Below, piece after piece: positions 30,323 through 39,133 of a DNA stretch of 64,000 nucleotides. Position 1 is the first letter of the stretch. Each line of letters opens with the position of its first letter. The stretch lies in assembly GCA_029549985.1 (NCBI GenBank), contig JAKPIB010000021.1, forward strand, positions 54,128 through 118,127, given 5' to 3'. The DNA comes from Bacillota bacterium. GTDB taxonomy: Bacteria > Bacillota > Clostridia > Caldicoprobacterales > DTU083. A model generated the notes under the pieces. That model was not told where the DNA came from and did no database searches. It saw only the letters and a program-made list of their open reading frames with translations. The position numbers and the translations under genes are program-made.

Positions 30323-30988
30323 TTATTTGGCCACTTTGACCATGCTGTATCTTATGATCTTGTCCTCCGTACGGTATCCTTTCTGCAAAACCTCTATCAC
30401 AGTATTGGGCTCCTGACCCTCCTGCGCTTCAGCCTGCATGACCGCCTCATGAAGCTCGGGATCAAAAGGTCTGCCCAATGCCTCTATCTCTTTGACGCCA
30501 AGCTTCTCCAGGGTGCTTAGGAACTGTTTTTGGACCATCTCAACACCCTTTATCAGGGACTCATGCGCCTGGGCTCCCTTGAAGGACTCAAGGGCGCGGT
30601 CGATATTGTCCAATACGGGCAGAAAATGGCCTACAACATCACATGTTGCGTTTGCATATGAGTCCGCAATGGCATTCCTGTTGCGCTTTCTGTAGTTGTC
30701 AAAATCCGCCTGCACGCGCTGCGCCAGGCTCAGGTACTCATCCCGCTGCTGCTCGGCTTCATTGAGCTTAAGCTTCAGGCTTTCGATCTCTGCCTCCAGC
30801 TCTGCCATGGTTTTTTCATTTTGCTTGGCATCCTTGTCTTCGGACACGCTGTCATCCCGGGCATCACAGCACCCATCACAAAGGTCAGCCGCCTCAGCCG
30901 GGGATCCTGCGCCCTCCTGATTGTCCATAGGTGTCTCCTCAAACTCTTCGTTCACTAACTGGTCCTGCTGTCTGGTATCCTTATCCAT
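30323..30988 (-). CDS. grpE: Nucleotide exchange factor GrpE
   Basis: Releases ADP from DnaK. After an acidic, Gln/Asp-rich N-terminus comes a long coiled coil (about 55-110, including AELEAEIESLKLKL). The conserved core follows, with RVQADFDNYRKRNR, LPVLDNIDRALE, and the C-terminal GRPFDPELHEAVMQ and VLQKGY. The N-terminus holds an unusual Cys cluster, LCDGCCDARD. The ATG at 30988 has AGGTG six bases upstream; GTG at 30997 is an alternative. It is 30 nt after hrcA. Confidence 0.96.
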   Translation of the reverse strand: MDKDTRQQDQLVNEEFEETPMDNQEGAGSPAEAADLCDGCCDARDDSVSEDKDAKQNEKTMAELEAEIESLKLKLNEAEQQRDEYLSLAQRVQADFDNYRKRNRNAIADSYANATCDVVGHFLPVLDNIDRALESFKGAQAHESLIKGVEMVQKQFLSTLEKLGVKEIEALGRPFDPELHEAVMQAEAQEGQEPNTVIEVLQKGYRTEDKIIRYSMVKVAK

Positions 30989-31018
30989 TCGATTCACCTG
31001 CTTCTCTTTATCGTATGT

Positions 31019-32050
31019 TCATTTTCCGTACAGACTGGTCAGGTAATAGCTCAGGGTTTTTGCCATATAATCCATTGCTGATACGGCTTTTGAGTATTCC
31101 ATCCTCGTAGGCCCGATTATGCCTATGGACCCCAATACCCTGTCCCCTATCTTGTAGGTGGCTGAAACTATGCTGCACTCCCGCAGCTCCTCATAGGGAT
31201 TTTCCGTACCGATGGAAACGGTCACACCGTCCCCTTCTGCTTTCGACAGGAGTTTGTAAAGCAGCTCCTTTTCTTCAAGCAGATTCAGGAAGGACCTGGC
31301 ACGCACGACATCCTGGTACTCCGGGAAGTTGAATATGTTGGTGGTCCCTCCGTAGTATATATCCTTGTCTGACTTTGAGTAGTGGTCGCTCAAGGCGTCT
31401 ATCAACGTATCCACAAGGCTGCTGTTGCGCGCAAACTCCTTGCGGACTCCTGCCAGATCATCAAGGTTTACCTGTCCGAAGGATTTGTTTTTGTAGAGCT
31501 TGTTGAGGATGTTGGAAATCCTGTTGAGATAGTCAGCGTCTATATCCTCCGGGATCTTCACGACCGTATCCTTCAGAATGCCCGCGTTGGTCACGATAAC
31601 AAGCAGGGCCAGCCTGCTGTCGATGGGGACAAGCTGTATATGCTTGATCACTATGCTGTTCATCTGCGGCGCAAGGACAATGGATGTATAATTGGTTATA
31701 TCTGACAGGATTTTTGCTGTATTGCATATTACCTGCTCTATCTGGCTGATCTTGTTTCTGTACATCTGCTTGATGTTCTCTGTTTCTTCCTTCTTGAGTG
31801 ACTTGACCTTCATGAGCCTGTCTACGTAGAACCTGTATGCTTTGTCTGACGGTATCCTGCCTGCGGATGTGTGGGGCTGCTCAAGATAGCCCATCTCCTC
31901 CAGATCCGACATCTCATTGCGGATCGTGGCCGAACTGACCCCAAGGTTGTACTTCTTGGCTATGGTTCTGGAGCCAACAGGCTCAGCAGTTGAAATAAAA
32001 TCGTCTATTATTGCTTGAAGTATACGGATTTTTCTTTCATCCAGCCGCAA
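31019..32050 (-). CDS. hrcA: Heat-shock repressor HrcA
   Basis: Represses the dnaK operon by binding CIRCE, and is itself kept active by GroEL in Bacillus. The N-terminal winged helix has LDERKIRILQAIIDDFI and GVSSATIRNEMSDLEEMGY. The effector or dimer domain follows. The start is read as TTG eight bases after GGAGG, giving MRLDERKIR; a GTG three codons upstream overlaps the ribosome binding site. It is the first gene of hrcA-grpE-dnaK-dnaJ and lies under a CIRCE operator, so it is autoregulated. Confidence 0.96.
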   Translation of the reverse strand: MRLDERKIRILQAIIDDFISTAEPVGSRTIAKKYNLGVSSATIRNEMSDLEEMGYLEQPHTSAGRIPSDKAYRFYVDRLMKVKSLKKEETENIKQMYRNKISQIEQVICNTAKILSDITNYTSIVLAPQMNSIVIKHIQLVPIDSRLALLVIVTNAGILKDTVVKIPEDIDADYLNRISNILNKLYKNKSFGQVNLDDLAGVRKEFARNSSLVDTLIDALSDHYSKSDKDIYYGGTTNIFNFPEYQDVVRARSFLNLLEEKELLYKLLSKAEGDGVTVSIGTENPYEELRECSIVSATYKIGDRVLGSIGIIGPTRMEYSKAVSAMDYMAKTLSYYLTSLYGK

Positions 32051-32068
32051 AGCATCCACCTCCCCTTG

Positions 32069-32095
32069 TTAGCACTCGTCGTCATTGAGTGCTAA
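32069..32095 (-). promoter_or_regulatory. CIRCE operator
   Basis: A perfect TTAGCACTC-N9-GAGTGCTAA inverted repeat lies 18 nt before hrcA and just downstream of a vegetative promoter. This is the HrcA binding site for the heat-shock operon. Confidence 0.98.
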
Positions 32096-32105
32096 AGCTA
32101 ATCTT

Positions 32106-32134
32106 AAATTATCACCATATCCGTTATTTGTCAA
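32106..32134 (-). promoter_or_regulatory. hrcA operon promoter
   Basis: TTGACA (32129-32134) and TAATTT (32106-32111) are 17 bp apart. The start of transcription would fall at or just before the CIRCE element, as in other HrcA operons. Confidence 0.8.
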
Positions 32135-32158
32135 TAACTTTTTTCACATCTGGACATT

Positions 32159-33298
32159 TTAGTCAAGGAAGGTCAAAGCTATTTGGTTCTGAAAGTCAAA
32201 GCCCCGGGCCGTAGGCCTGATGGCAGTGTCGTCCTCTAGGACAAGCCCCTCTCGTTTGAGCGCTGATATCCTGTCTGAATACCTTTCCGAGAGGTCAAAG
32301 CCAAATCTTTTGTGAAAGTCATCCTTACCTATGCCTTCGGTGAGCCTGAAGCCCAGCATCAGCGTTTCGAAAACCTCCTGGTCCCTATCGATTTTTTCTG
32401 AACCAAGGGACGCATTGCCGGTTTTACTCATCATTTCGATATATGCTTCCAAATCAGGCGTATTGTAGCTTCGCACCCCGTCCAGGTATTGGTGGGCTCC
32501 GCTTCCGCAGCCTATGTACTCTCCGTTTTTCCAGTAATTCAGGTTATGCCTGCACTCATAGCCCGGCCTTGCGAAGTTGGAAATCTCATACCTGTAAAAT
32601 CCGAGACGCTCAAGCAGGTCCACGCCCTTGTGATACATTTCCCGCTCTGCATCCTCAGCCACTTCTCCGGGCAGGCCCTTCTGCTTCAGCTTGTAAAGAG
32701 GCGTTCCCTCTTCTACTATGAGGCTGTATGCAGATATATGGGTAACATTCAACGCTGCCGTCCGTTTCAAAGTTTCGAGCCAGTCCTCCAGGCTTTGGCC
32801 GGGTATGCCGAAGATGACGTCAGCATTGATGTTCTCAAAGCCGGCCTTTTGGGCCATCAGTACGGCATCCTCAAACTCCCGGGCAGTATGGATCCTCCCA
32901 AGGAATTTCAGCAATCTGTCCTGCCAGGCCTGCAGACCGATGCTTAGCCTGTTGAAGCCGCTCTTGCGCAGTACAAGCAGCTTTTTATGATCGACCGTGC
33001 CTGGATTTGACTCTATCGTGATCTCAGCATCCTCATCAACATTGAAGCATTCCCTGCACTTGTCAAGAGCCCCTGCCAAATGATCCCCGTTAAAAAGGGT
33101 GGGGGTACCCCCACCCATAAATATCGTGCTAATGCGATATTTTTCGCCTTTCTCCTTGTTGTAGCCGCCTATCTCCTTGAGCAGCGCCCCAAGATAGGGC
33201 GCCATGTACCTCTCCTTGCCGGGGAAGGATGGGAAATCGCAGTAGCTGCACTTCCTTGCGCAGAATGGAAAGTGCAAATAAAGCCCTCTTGCTTTCAC
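32159..33298 (-). CDS. hemW: Radical SAM heme chaperone HemW
   Basis: HemN-like radical-SAM protein of the HemW type, which binds and transfers heme. The cluster motif is CARKCSYCDF (C13, C17, C20); Asp-Phe follows, where true coproporphyrinogen oxidase HemN has a fourth Cys. Other family motifs are IFMGGGTPTLF and GYECRHNLNYWKNGEYIG. The length of 379 residues is typical. The start is GTG with GGAGG eight bases upstream. It follows lepA by 34 nt, the normal order, so the two share a transcript. Confidence 0.94.
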   Translation of the reverse strand: MKARGLYLHFPFCARKCSYCDFPSFPGKERYMAPYLGALLKEIGGYNKEKGEKYRISTIFMGGGTPTLFNGDHLAGALDKCRECFNVDEDAEITIESNPGTVDHKKLLVLRKSGFNRLSIGLQAWQDRLLKFLGRIHTAREFEDAVLMAQKAGFENINADVIFGIPGQSLEDWLETLKRTAALNVTHISAYSLIVEEGTPLYKLKQKGLPGEVAEDAEREMYHKGVDLLERLGFYRYEISNFARPGYECRHNLNYWKNGEYIGCGSGAHQYLDGVRSYNTPDLEAYIEMMSKTGNASLGSEKIDRDQEVFETLMLGFRLTEGIGKDDFHKRFGFDLSERYSDRISALKREGLVLEDDTAIRPTARGFDFQNQIALTFLD

Positions 33299-33332
33299 TT
33301 GATTTTCCTCCGGTATCTATCACCTTAAAGCC

Positions 33333-35138
33333 TCAGTTCAGCTTCAAGACGGCCATGAAGGCCTCCTGGGGCACCTCTACCGTCCCGATCTGGCGCATGC
33401 GCTTCTTACCCTCCTTTTGCTTTTCAAGGAGCTTTTTCTTTCTGCTAATGTCGCCGCCGTAGCACTTGGCCAGCACATCCTTGCGCAGGGCCTTCACCGT
33501 CTCCCTTGCAATGATCTTGTTGCCGATGGCTGCCTGGATCGGGATTTCAAACATCTGCCTGGGGATCAGCTCCTTGAGCTTTTCAGCTATCACGCGGCCC
33601 CTTTGATAGGCTTTATCCTTGTGAACGATCAGGGACAGGGCATCTACGACCTCGCCGTTGAGCAGGATATCCAGCTTGACAAGATTAGAGTCGCTGTACC
33701 CTATAAGCTCGTAATCAAAGGATGCATAGCCCCGGGTCCTGGACTTCAAGGCGTCAAAGAAATCGTATATTATCTCATTCAGGGGAAGCTCGTAGGTCAA
33801 AAGCACCCTGGTCCCCTCAATATACTCCATAGTCTTGTATACTCCGCGCCTCTCCTGGCATAGCTCCATGATCGACCCTGTGTACTCGGCCGGTGACATG
33901 ATCTGGGCTTTCACCATCGGCTCCTGCATGGACTCTATCTCCGTCACAGGGGGAAGGTTTGTGGGATTGGTGATCTCAATCACTTCGCCGTTGGTTTTTA
34001 CTACTTTGTAGATAACGCTGGGCGCTGTGGTCACAAGATCCAGATCATATTCCCTCTCCAGCCGCTCCTGTATGATATCCATGTGCAAAAGACCCAAGAA
34101 GCCGCACCGGAATCCGAAGCCCAGAGCAACAGAGGTCTCCGGTTCGAACATCAGGGACGCATCGTTCAGCCTGAGCTTTTCGAGGGCATCCCTCAGGTCA
34201 TCGTATCTTGCTCCGTCGGCCGGGTATATACCACAGTAAACCATGGGATTTACCTTTTTGTATCCCGGCAGGGGCTTGTCTGTAGGGCGGTCGGCATGGG
34301 TGATCGTATCGCCGACCCTTGTGTCCCTGACATTCTTGATACTGGCAGTTATATAGCCTACATCGCCGGCACAGAGCTCAGCGGTCGGCACCAGGGCAGG
34401 GCTGAAGATGCCCACGTCAGTTACTTCAAACTCTTTTCCCGTAGCCATCATCCTGATCCTGTCTCCGGGTCTGACCCTGCCTTCCATGATCCTGACGTAA
34501 GTGATGACGCCGCGGTAGTTGTCATAGAGGGAGTCAAATATCAGGGCTTTCAGGGGGGCATCCTCATCCCCTGATGGCGGCGGGATATGAGCAACTATAC
34601 TTTTTAAAACACTTTCAATGCCTATCCCGTTTTTGGCTGAGACAAGAGGCGCACTTTCAGCGTCGATCCCTATTAAGTCTTCGATCTCACGCTTGACCAG
34701 CTCGGGCTGAGCGCTGGGCAAATCAATCTTGTTGATGACCGGTATGAGCTCCAGGTTGTGGTCCATGGCCAGGTACACATTCGCCAGGGTCTGGGCTTCT
34801 ATGCCCTGGGACGCATCAACGACAAGCAAGGCACCCTCGCAGGCTGCCAGGCTCCTTGATACTTCATAGGTAAAGTCGACATGGCCGGGCGTGTCTATAA
34901 GGTTGAAGATGTACTCCTCACCGTCATCATCCTTGTATACAAGGCGGACCGCTGTAGCCTTGATGGTTATGCCTCTTTCTCTCTCGATATCCATCATGTC
35001 TAGAATCTGGTCCTCCATCTCCCGCTCTGTAACAGAACCTGTATATTCCATGAGGCGATCAGCCAGGGTCGATTTGCCATGATCTATATGGGCTATGATA
35101 CAAAAGTTCCTGATTTTTTGCTGTCTGGGACTGGGCAT
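33333..35138 (-). CDS. lepA: Elongation factor 4 (LepA)
   Basis: Ribosome-associated translational GTPase EF4. The G domain has [33 protein letters not shown] and NKIDLPSAQ. Domains II-V follow, with the family-specific C-terminal end rich in Lys ([19 protein letters not shown]). The length of 601 residues is exact for the family. The ATG has AAGGAGG about 12 bases upstream, a rather long gap. It has its own promoter and lies between spoIIP and hemW. Confidence 0.97.
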   Translation of the reverse strand: MPSPRQQKIRNFCIIAHIDHGKSTLADRLMEYTGSVTEREMEDQILDMMDIERERGITIKATAVRLVYKDDDGEEYIFNLIDTPGHVDFTYEVSRSLAACEGALLVVDASQGIEAQTLANVYLAMDHNLELIPVINKIDLPSAQPELVKREIEDLIGIDAESAPLVSAKNGIGIESVLKSIVAHIPPPSGDEDAPLKALIFDSLYDNYRGVITYVRIMEGRVRPGDRIRMMATGKEFEVTDVGIFSPALVPTAELCAGDVGYITASIKNVRDTRVGDTITHADRPTDKPLPGYKKVNPMVYCGIYPADGARYDDLRDALEKLRLNDASLMFEPETSVALGFGFRCGFLGLLHMDIIQERLEREYDLDLVTTAPSVIYKVVKTNGEVIEITNPTNLPPVTEIESMQEPMVKAQIMSPAEYTGSIMELCQERRGVYKTMEYIEGTRVLLTYELPLNEIIYDFFDALKSRTRGYASFDYELIGYSDSNLVKLDILLNGEVVDALSLIVHKDKAYQRGRVIAEKLKELIPRQMFEIPIQAAIGNKIIARETVKALRKDVLAKCYGGDISRKKKLLEKQKEGKKRMRQIGTVEVPQEAFMAVLKLN

Positions 35139-35183
35139 CTAGTGATATTGCCTCCTTGTCGTTTGTTTTCTAATTCTTCATAT

Positions 35184-35212
35184 ATAATAAATAATAGCCC
35201 TGTAAATTGCAA
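35184..35212 (-). promoter_or_regulatory. lepA promoter
   Basis: TTGCAA (35207-35212) and TATTAT (35184-35189) are 17 bp apart on the minus strand, about 45 nt before the lepA ATG. Confidence 0.5.
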
Positions 35213-35222
35213 CTGAAATTAA

Positions 35223-35254
35223 GAAAAGGAGAAGACCGGTCATCTTCTCCTTTA
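35223..35254 (-). terminator. Terminator after spoIIP
   Basis: A perfect 11-bp stem (35225-35235 with 35243-35253) with a short U-rich end on the minus strand. It lies 40 nt after the spoIIP stop and separates it from the lepA promoter. Confidence 0.72.
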
Positions 35255-35293
35255 TCAGGTCAATATCTTTGCTTTGCTCCAGCTATGGCGGCT

Positions 35294-36445
35294 TCAGTTC
35301 TTTATGAGCTCCCGCAAGGCTTCAGCAAGATACTTGGTGGTACGCAAGGCCTCATTTTGGGTGGTGAATGTACTGCCTATTTCTATCAGGATCGCCTTTG
35401 TAGACACATGCTGATTATAGCGCGCTGTTCTGTAGAAGACATTCTTCGCTATTCCCGGGTACTTCTCATTCAGCTTGTTTGTGAGCTGCATGGCGAATTT
35501 CGCATTCTCCTGCCAATTCGGTTTTTCCTCAGGCCCACCTTCTACATTTTCACCCGTCCCTATCACTACAAACAGCTTTGCGACTCGTTCTCCGTTTATT
35601 ATAACGACCTCGTCATCAGGGTTTTTGCTGACATCCTTACCGTAGCTGTTGCGGTGGACATCTATGAACATCTGAAGGGATTCGTACTCCTCCATCCTTT
35701 TCTTAATGGTCTCCAGGGATTTACTGTAAGCCGAGTTGTAATCATTCCCTTCATGGTCCGTCGCATCATGCAGGGTAGGTACACCAAGCGCTGTAAGATG
35801 CCCGGCCAGGGCCTTGCCCACGCTGATGACCGTATGGTTCATATCATTTGACCGGAACGCCTCCCGGGCGAGCTCTTTGTATGGATTTTCAGGATCCTGC
35901 TTGTAAGCTTCCCTTGAATGGGAATGGTATATCAGGATTTTTGGGCCTTCTCCCGGCATCATTATAGGCTTGTCGTCGGGCTTGATATCCTTTATTATGA
36001 TCTTTATCTCCTCAGGCAGATCCCCGTAATAGGAATCATCTATGTCGGGCCGCTTTGCGGAGTTCCTGTCCGGAAGCTGGTTCGAGACTTCCTCCACATT
36101 TTTGGGGTTTCTATTTCCCCGCTTAAGGTAGGGCATGGGATAGGTCACTATCTTTTGCGGATCTCCGATATCCTTGAAGTCAAAAATACCAAGCACCAGC
36201 TTGAATATATCGAATCCTTCCAGGGCACCGCCCGAGGCCAGAACAGGCATACCTCCGGCCAGTATGGTCCCATACACCGGATCGACATCGGTTTGTGCAG
36301 TTTGGTTTTCAGACTCCCAGGAAGGATTCAGATCCACGGATTCGCCAACGAAAAGGCGAACAGACAGCATCATTATGGCGATTATGAGTATGGTAACCAC
36401 CATAGGATAGGACAGTTCGATCAGTCTTGCTTTTTTATCCCCCAT
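35294..36445 (-). CDS. spoIIP: Stage II sporulation protein P
   Basis: Peptidoglycan amidase/endopeptidase of the engulfment complex SpoIID-SpoIIM-SpoIIP. One membrane helix (about 14-32) anchors it in the mother-cell membrane. The catalytic domain has ILIYHSHSREAY with the zinc-binding His, the acidic MFIDVHRNSYG, and the closing ILIEIGSTFTTQNEAL. The length of 383 residues matches Bacillus (about 400). The ATG follows GGGGTGAT. It lies directly after gpr, as in other spore formers, with a sigma-E-like promoter at the gene junction. Confidence 0.94.
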   Translation of the reverse strand: MGDKKARLIELSYPMVVTILIIAIMMLSVRLFVGESVDLNPSWESENQTAQTDVDPVYGTILAGGMPVLASGGALEGFDIFKLVLGIFDFKDIGDPQKIVTYPMPYLKRGNRNPKNVEEVSNQLPDRNSAKRPDIDDSYYGDLPEEIKIIIKDIKPDDKPIMMPGEGPKILIYHSHSREAYKQDPENPYKELAREAFRSNDMNHTVISVGKALAGHLTALGVPTLHDATDHEGNDYNSAYSKSLETIKKRMEEYESLQMFIDVHRNSYGKDVSKNPDDEVVIINGERVAKLFVVIGTGENVEGGPEEKPNWQENAKFAMQLTNKLNEKYPGIAKNVFYRTARYNQHVSTKAILIEIGSTFTTQNEALRTTKYLAEALRELIKN

Positions 36446-36508
36446 TGTATATCACCCCGTTTCCCCGTCGTTCATATTTCTCTTCATATATCTATTCACA
36501 GGGAAAGG

Positions 36509-36536
36509 AAAGTATGATTGGCAAGAGGTATTATGT
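36509..36536 (-). promoter_or_regulatory. Sigma-E-like promoter of spoIIP
   Basis: On the minus strand ACATAAT (36530-36536) and CATACTTT (36509-36516) are 13 bp apart, close to the mother-cell sigma-E pattern (ATATT, then CATAC-n-T). It overlaps the gpr stop codon and lies about 65 nt before spoIIP. Confidence 0.38.
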
Positions 36537-37513
36537 CAATGCAAAAATCTGTTGATCTCCTCCAGCGTGATCCCCTTATGCACCGCCAGGTTTATTCCGT
36601 CAGCGATCATGCTGCAAACATCGTCTATGAGGACATCGACCTCCTTGGGAGTCACCACCAGGTCGCCCAGACCTTGGGTCAGCACCTCGTTTATCACACT
36701 GTCGATATCCTGCTCGCCCAGGCTGCTTAAGACCTTTTGCAGGCTGTCTTCCCTAGGCGCTCCCTCTGCAAGCTTTTTCAACACCATTTCGATAGAATCC
36801 TTGCCTATGGTATATGCATAGACCACAGTCGGGATACCAATGGCCAGGGTGGGCACGCCCAGAGTCTCCATGTTTATGCCCATACGCTTGTTGCCTATGC
36901 CGGCCCCCGGGCTTATACCCGTATCGGCGATCTGTATCGTCGTGCCTATGCGCTCGGTTTTACGCGAAGCCAGCGCATCCACAGCGATCACCAGATCGGG
37001 CTTTACCCGCTCCACCACTCCCTTGATGATCTCCCCGGTTTCCATGCCTGTAATGCCAAGTACCCCGGGACTTATTGCGCATACAGGGCGCATTCGCTCA
37101 TCCACCTGGTCAGGCACGAATTCAAAGATATGGCGGGTGACCATTATCCGTTCGACTACCTTCGGCCCTACGGCATCTGGTGTAACGTTCCAATTGCCAA
37201 GGCCTACGATCAGGACCGTATCCTTTTCATCCAGCTCAACCAGCCTATTGATCTCCTCGGCCAGCTGCATGCTTACTTTTTCCTCATACTCAGGATCCCT
37301 GTCCCTTATGCCCGGGATCTCAAGAGTGACATAATTGCCCATTGGCTTGCCGATGCTTTTCTCGCCCGCAGGAGAATTGACCTCGACCCTGGTGACAGTG
37401 ATCCCATCACGGGCAATGCTTTCCACAACAACGCCCTGGATTTCCTGCTGCCTGGTCCTCTCGCCTGCGATCTCCCTCGCTTCAAGTGCCAGATCGGTTC
37501 TGATACTGCTCAT
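36536..37513 (-). CDS. gpr: Germination protease GPR
   Basis: Protease (family A25) that degrades small acid-soluble spore proteins at germination. The sequence begins MSSIRTDLALEAREIAGE and contains VLIVGLGNWNVTPDAVGP, DLVIAVDALASRK and IADTGISPGAGIGNKR, all strongly conserved. The length is 325 residues. A stop codon lies two codons before the ATG, so the N-terminus is fixed. That makes the propeptide about nine residues shorter than in Bacillus, so zymogen control may differ. AAGGTGA lies about 11 bases upstream. A sigma-F/G-type promoter precedes it. Confidence 0.95.
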   Translation of the reverse strand: MSSIRTDLALEAREIAGERTRQQEIQGVVVESIARDGITVTRVEVNSPAGEKSIGKPMGNYVTLEIPGIRDRDPEYEEKVSMQLAEEINRLVELDEKDTVLIVGLGNWNVTPDAVGPKVVERIMVTRHIFEFVPDQVDERMRPVCAISPGVLGITGMETGEIIKGVVERVKPDLVIAVDALASRKTERIGTTIQIADTGISPGAGIGNKRMGINMETLGVPTLAIGIPTVVYAYTIGKDSIEMVLKKLAEGAPREDSLQKVLSSLGEQDIDSVINEVLTQGLGDLVVTPKEVDVLIDDVCSMIADGINLAVHKGITLEEINRFLH

Positions 37514-37557
37514 GATTCAGCTTTCACCTTTTCCGTTTATTGTTATTTCCTTTTTAA

Positions 37558-37586
37558 TATAATGGCCCATGCAAAATGTTTTATTC
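37558..37586 (-). promoter_or_regulatory. Sigma-F/G-type promoter of gpr
   Basis: On the minus strand GAATA (37582-37586) and CATTATA (37558-37564) are 17 bp apart, a full match to the forespore sigma-G pattern GHATR / CATHMTA. It ends 44 nt before the gpr start. Bacillus gpr is also read by sigma-F and sigma-G. Confidence 0.62.
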
Positions 37587-37601
37587 TTTTGGCAAATATT
37601 C

Positions 37602-37630
37602 TTGCCATTCTAAATTTTCCATGGTACAAT
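37602..37630 (+). promoter_or_regulatory. rpsT promoter
   Basis: TTGCCA (37602-37607) and TACAAT (37625-37630) are 17 bp apart on the plus strand, 35 nt before the rpsT start. It lies back to back with the gpr promoter. Confidence 0.65.
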
Positions 37631-37665
37631 AAGAAATGCTGATTTTAATCGAGGAGGTGAAGAAT

Positions 37666-37935
37666 TTGCCAAATACCAAGTCAGCGATGAAAAGGGTCAA
37701 AGTGATCAAGGCCAAGACCCTCAGGAATAAGATGATAAAGTCCAGCTTGAAGACTATATCAAAGAAATTTGAAAACGCTCTTTCTGAGAACAACCTTGAC
37801 CTGGCAAAGAGCATTTATCCTAAGCTTGTTAAAAAGATCGACATGGCAGCTGCAAAAGGGACTATCCACAAGAATGCAGCCAACAGGAAAAAGGCAAAAC
37901 TGGCTCTTCGATTGAAAGCAGCCGAGCTGAAGTAA
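37666..37935 (+). CDS. rpsT: 30S ribosomal protein S20
   Basis: Small ribosomal protein of 89 residues, basic and helical. It opens PNTKSAMKRVKVIKAK and ends in KGTIHKNAANRKKAKLALRL, the S20 core. The start is a TTG preceded by GAGGAGGTG at six bases; the ATG ten codons upstream is before the ribosome binding site and is not used. E. coli rpsT also starts with UUG, which there is part of autoregulation. It is the only housekeeping gene on the plus strand in this cluster. Confidence 0.95.
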   Translation: MPNTKSAMKRVKVIKAKTLRNKMIKSSLKTISKKFENALSENNLDLAKSIYPKLVKKIDMAAAKGTIHKNAANRKKAKLALRLKAAELK

Positions 37936-37971
37936 GCCTATGCTTCTTTACAGTAAAAATGAGATTATAAC

Positions 37972-38001
37972 AAAAGCTTCCTGATAACCGGAAGCTTTTT
38001 T
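37972..38001. terminator. Bidirectional terminator between rpsT and holA
   Basis: A perfect 10-bp stem (37972-37981 with 37990-37999) flanked by A and T runs serves the convergent rpsT and holA genes. Confidence 0.88.
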
Positions 38002-38008
38002 GTTTCCT

Positions 38009-39040
38009 TCAATTGCACATTTTCACTATCAAAAGCTCCATCCCTATACGGTCTTCGATCCTGCCGCTCTTTATGTTGAAATCCAAATCGGCACAGTCCT
38101 TCAGGGCTGATTTCAACTGGTCGCTGGTAAAATTCCGCGCCTGAGCCATGCATTTTTTGGCCGTATATGGGTGGACCTTTATACCCTCGATGGCAGTCAG
38201 CCTGTCTACTGCCATGCCGTAGGACAGCTTCATATCCTGATACTCCTTGCAGAGCAGTATGATCTTGATCTGCCGGGCAAGCAGGGTCAGGATCAGCATG
38301 ACCGGTTCGCCGTTTTCCATCAGTACATCCAGAAGCTTGAGAGCATCGCTCTTTTTCCGTGCAGCGATAGAGTCGATCAATTGAAAAACCGTATGCTCCG
38401 GCAGGGGCTTGACCATTTTTTGTATGATCTCTCCGGTTATGACCGGGTCCTGCTTCGTATATGAAACGAGCTTTTCGACTTCCTTGCTAATGCGCTCAAG
38501 GCTGTTGCCTGCCCTGTCAAGAAAAAGCTCCAAATCAGCAGGGGAGATCTCCCGGCCGCTTTTCCTGAAGGCTCTGGATGTCCACTTCATGAGCTCTTTT
38601 CTTTCCAGCAGGGGGAACTCAACGACCTTTCCGATTTTAGTCAAAGCCTTGTACAATGCCCTCGTCTTATTCACATCACCATGGCAGTAAAACAGCAGGC
38701 ACGTGCTGTCAGGCAGCCTTTCAAGGTAGTCCTTCAAGGCCTCCTCATCGCTGCTGCCTTCTCCTGCCCTTTTCCCTGTCAGGCCAGGGTGATCCTTTAC
38801 TACTACCAGCCTCCTGTCCGACATAAAAGGCAGGGTCTCGCATGCATCTATGATGGAACCACCGGAGACCTCGGTACCGTCAATGATCTGATAGTTCAAG
38901 CCTGCAAAATCCTTTGACACCAGTCTGTCTGCCATCTGGGCCAGGGCTTCAGACTTGACGAACTCCTCAGCCCCGTAAAAGAGATAGAGCGATCCGATTT
39001 TGTTGTTTTTTATCTCATCGAACATTGCCATATAGTTCAT
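38009..39040 (-). CDS. holA: DNA polymerase III delta subunit
   Basis: Clamp-loader delta subunit that opens the beta sliding clamp. The N-terminal part has LYLFYGAEEFVKSEALAQM, and the middle has KVVEFPLLERKELMKWTSRAF and FLDRAGNSLERISKEVEKL. The C-terminal collar domain has LARQIKIILLCKEYQ. The length of 343 residues is normal. AAGGAG lies nine bases before the ATG at 39040; GTG two codons earlier is the alternative. It faces rpsT, as holA (yqeN) does in Bacillus. Confidence 0.93.
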   Translation of the reverse strand: MNYMAMFDEIKNNKIGSLYLFYGAEEFVKSEALAQMADRLVSKDFAGLNYQIIDGTEVSGGSIIDACETLPFMSDRRLVVVKDHPGLTGKRAGEGSSDEEALKDYLERLPDSTCLLFYCHGDVNKTRALYKALTKIGKVVEFPLLERKELMKWTSRAFRKSGREISPADLELFLDRAGNSLERISKEVEKLVSYTKQDPVITGEIIQKMVKPLPEHTVFQLIDSIAARKKSDALKLLDVLMENGEPVMLILTLLARQIKIILLCKEYQDMKLSYGMAVDRLTAIEGIKVHPYTAKKCMAQARNFTSDQLKSALKDCADLDFNIKSGRIEDRIGMELLIVKMCN

Positions 39041-39133
39041 ATCCACATGCTCCTTGACTGACCAGGCCCTTGCCTGTCAACAGGATACAGGCTTGCCCTG
39101 ACTGGTTATCTTCAGGAACCGGCTCGCCCGGTG

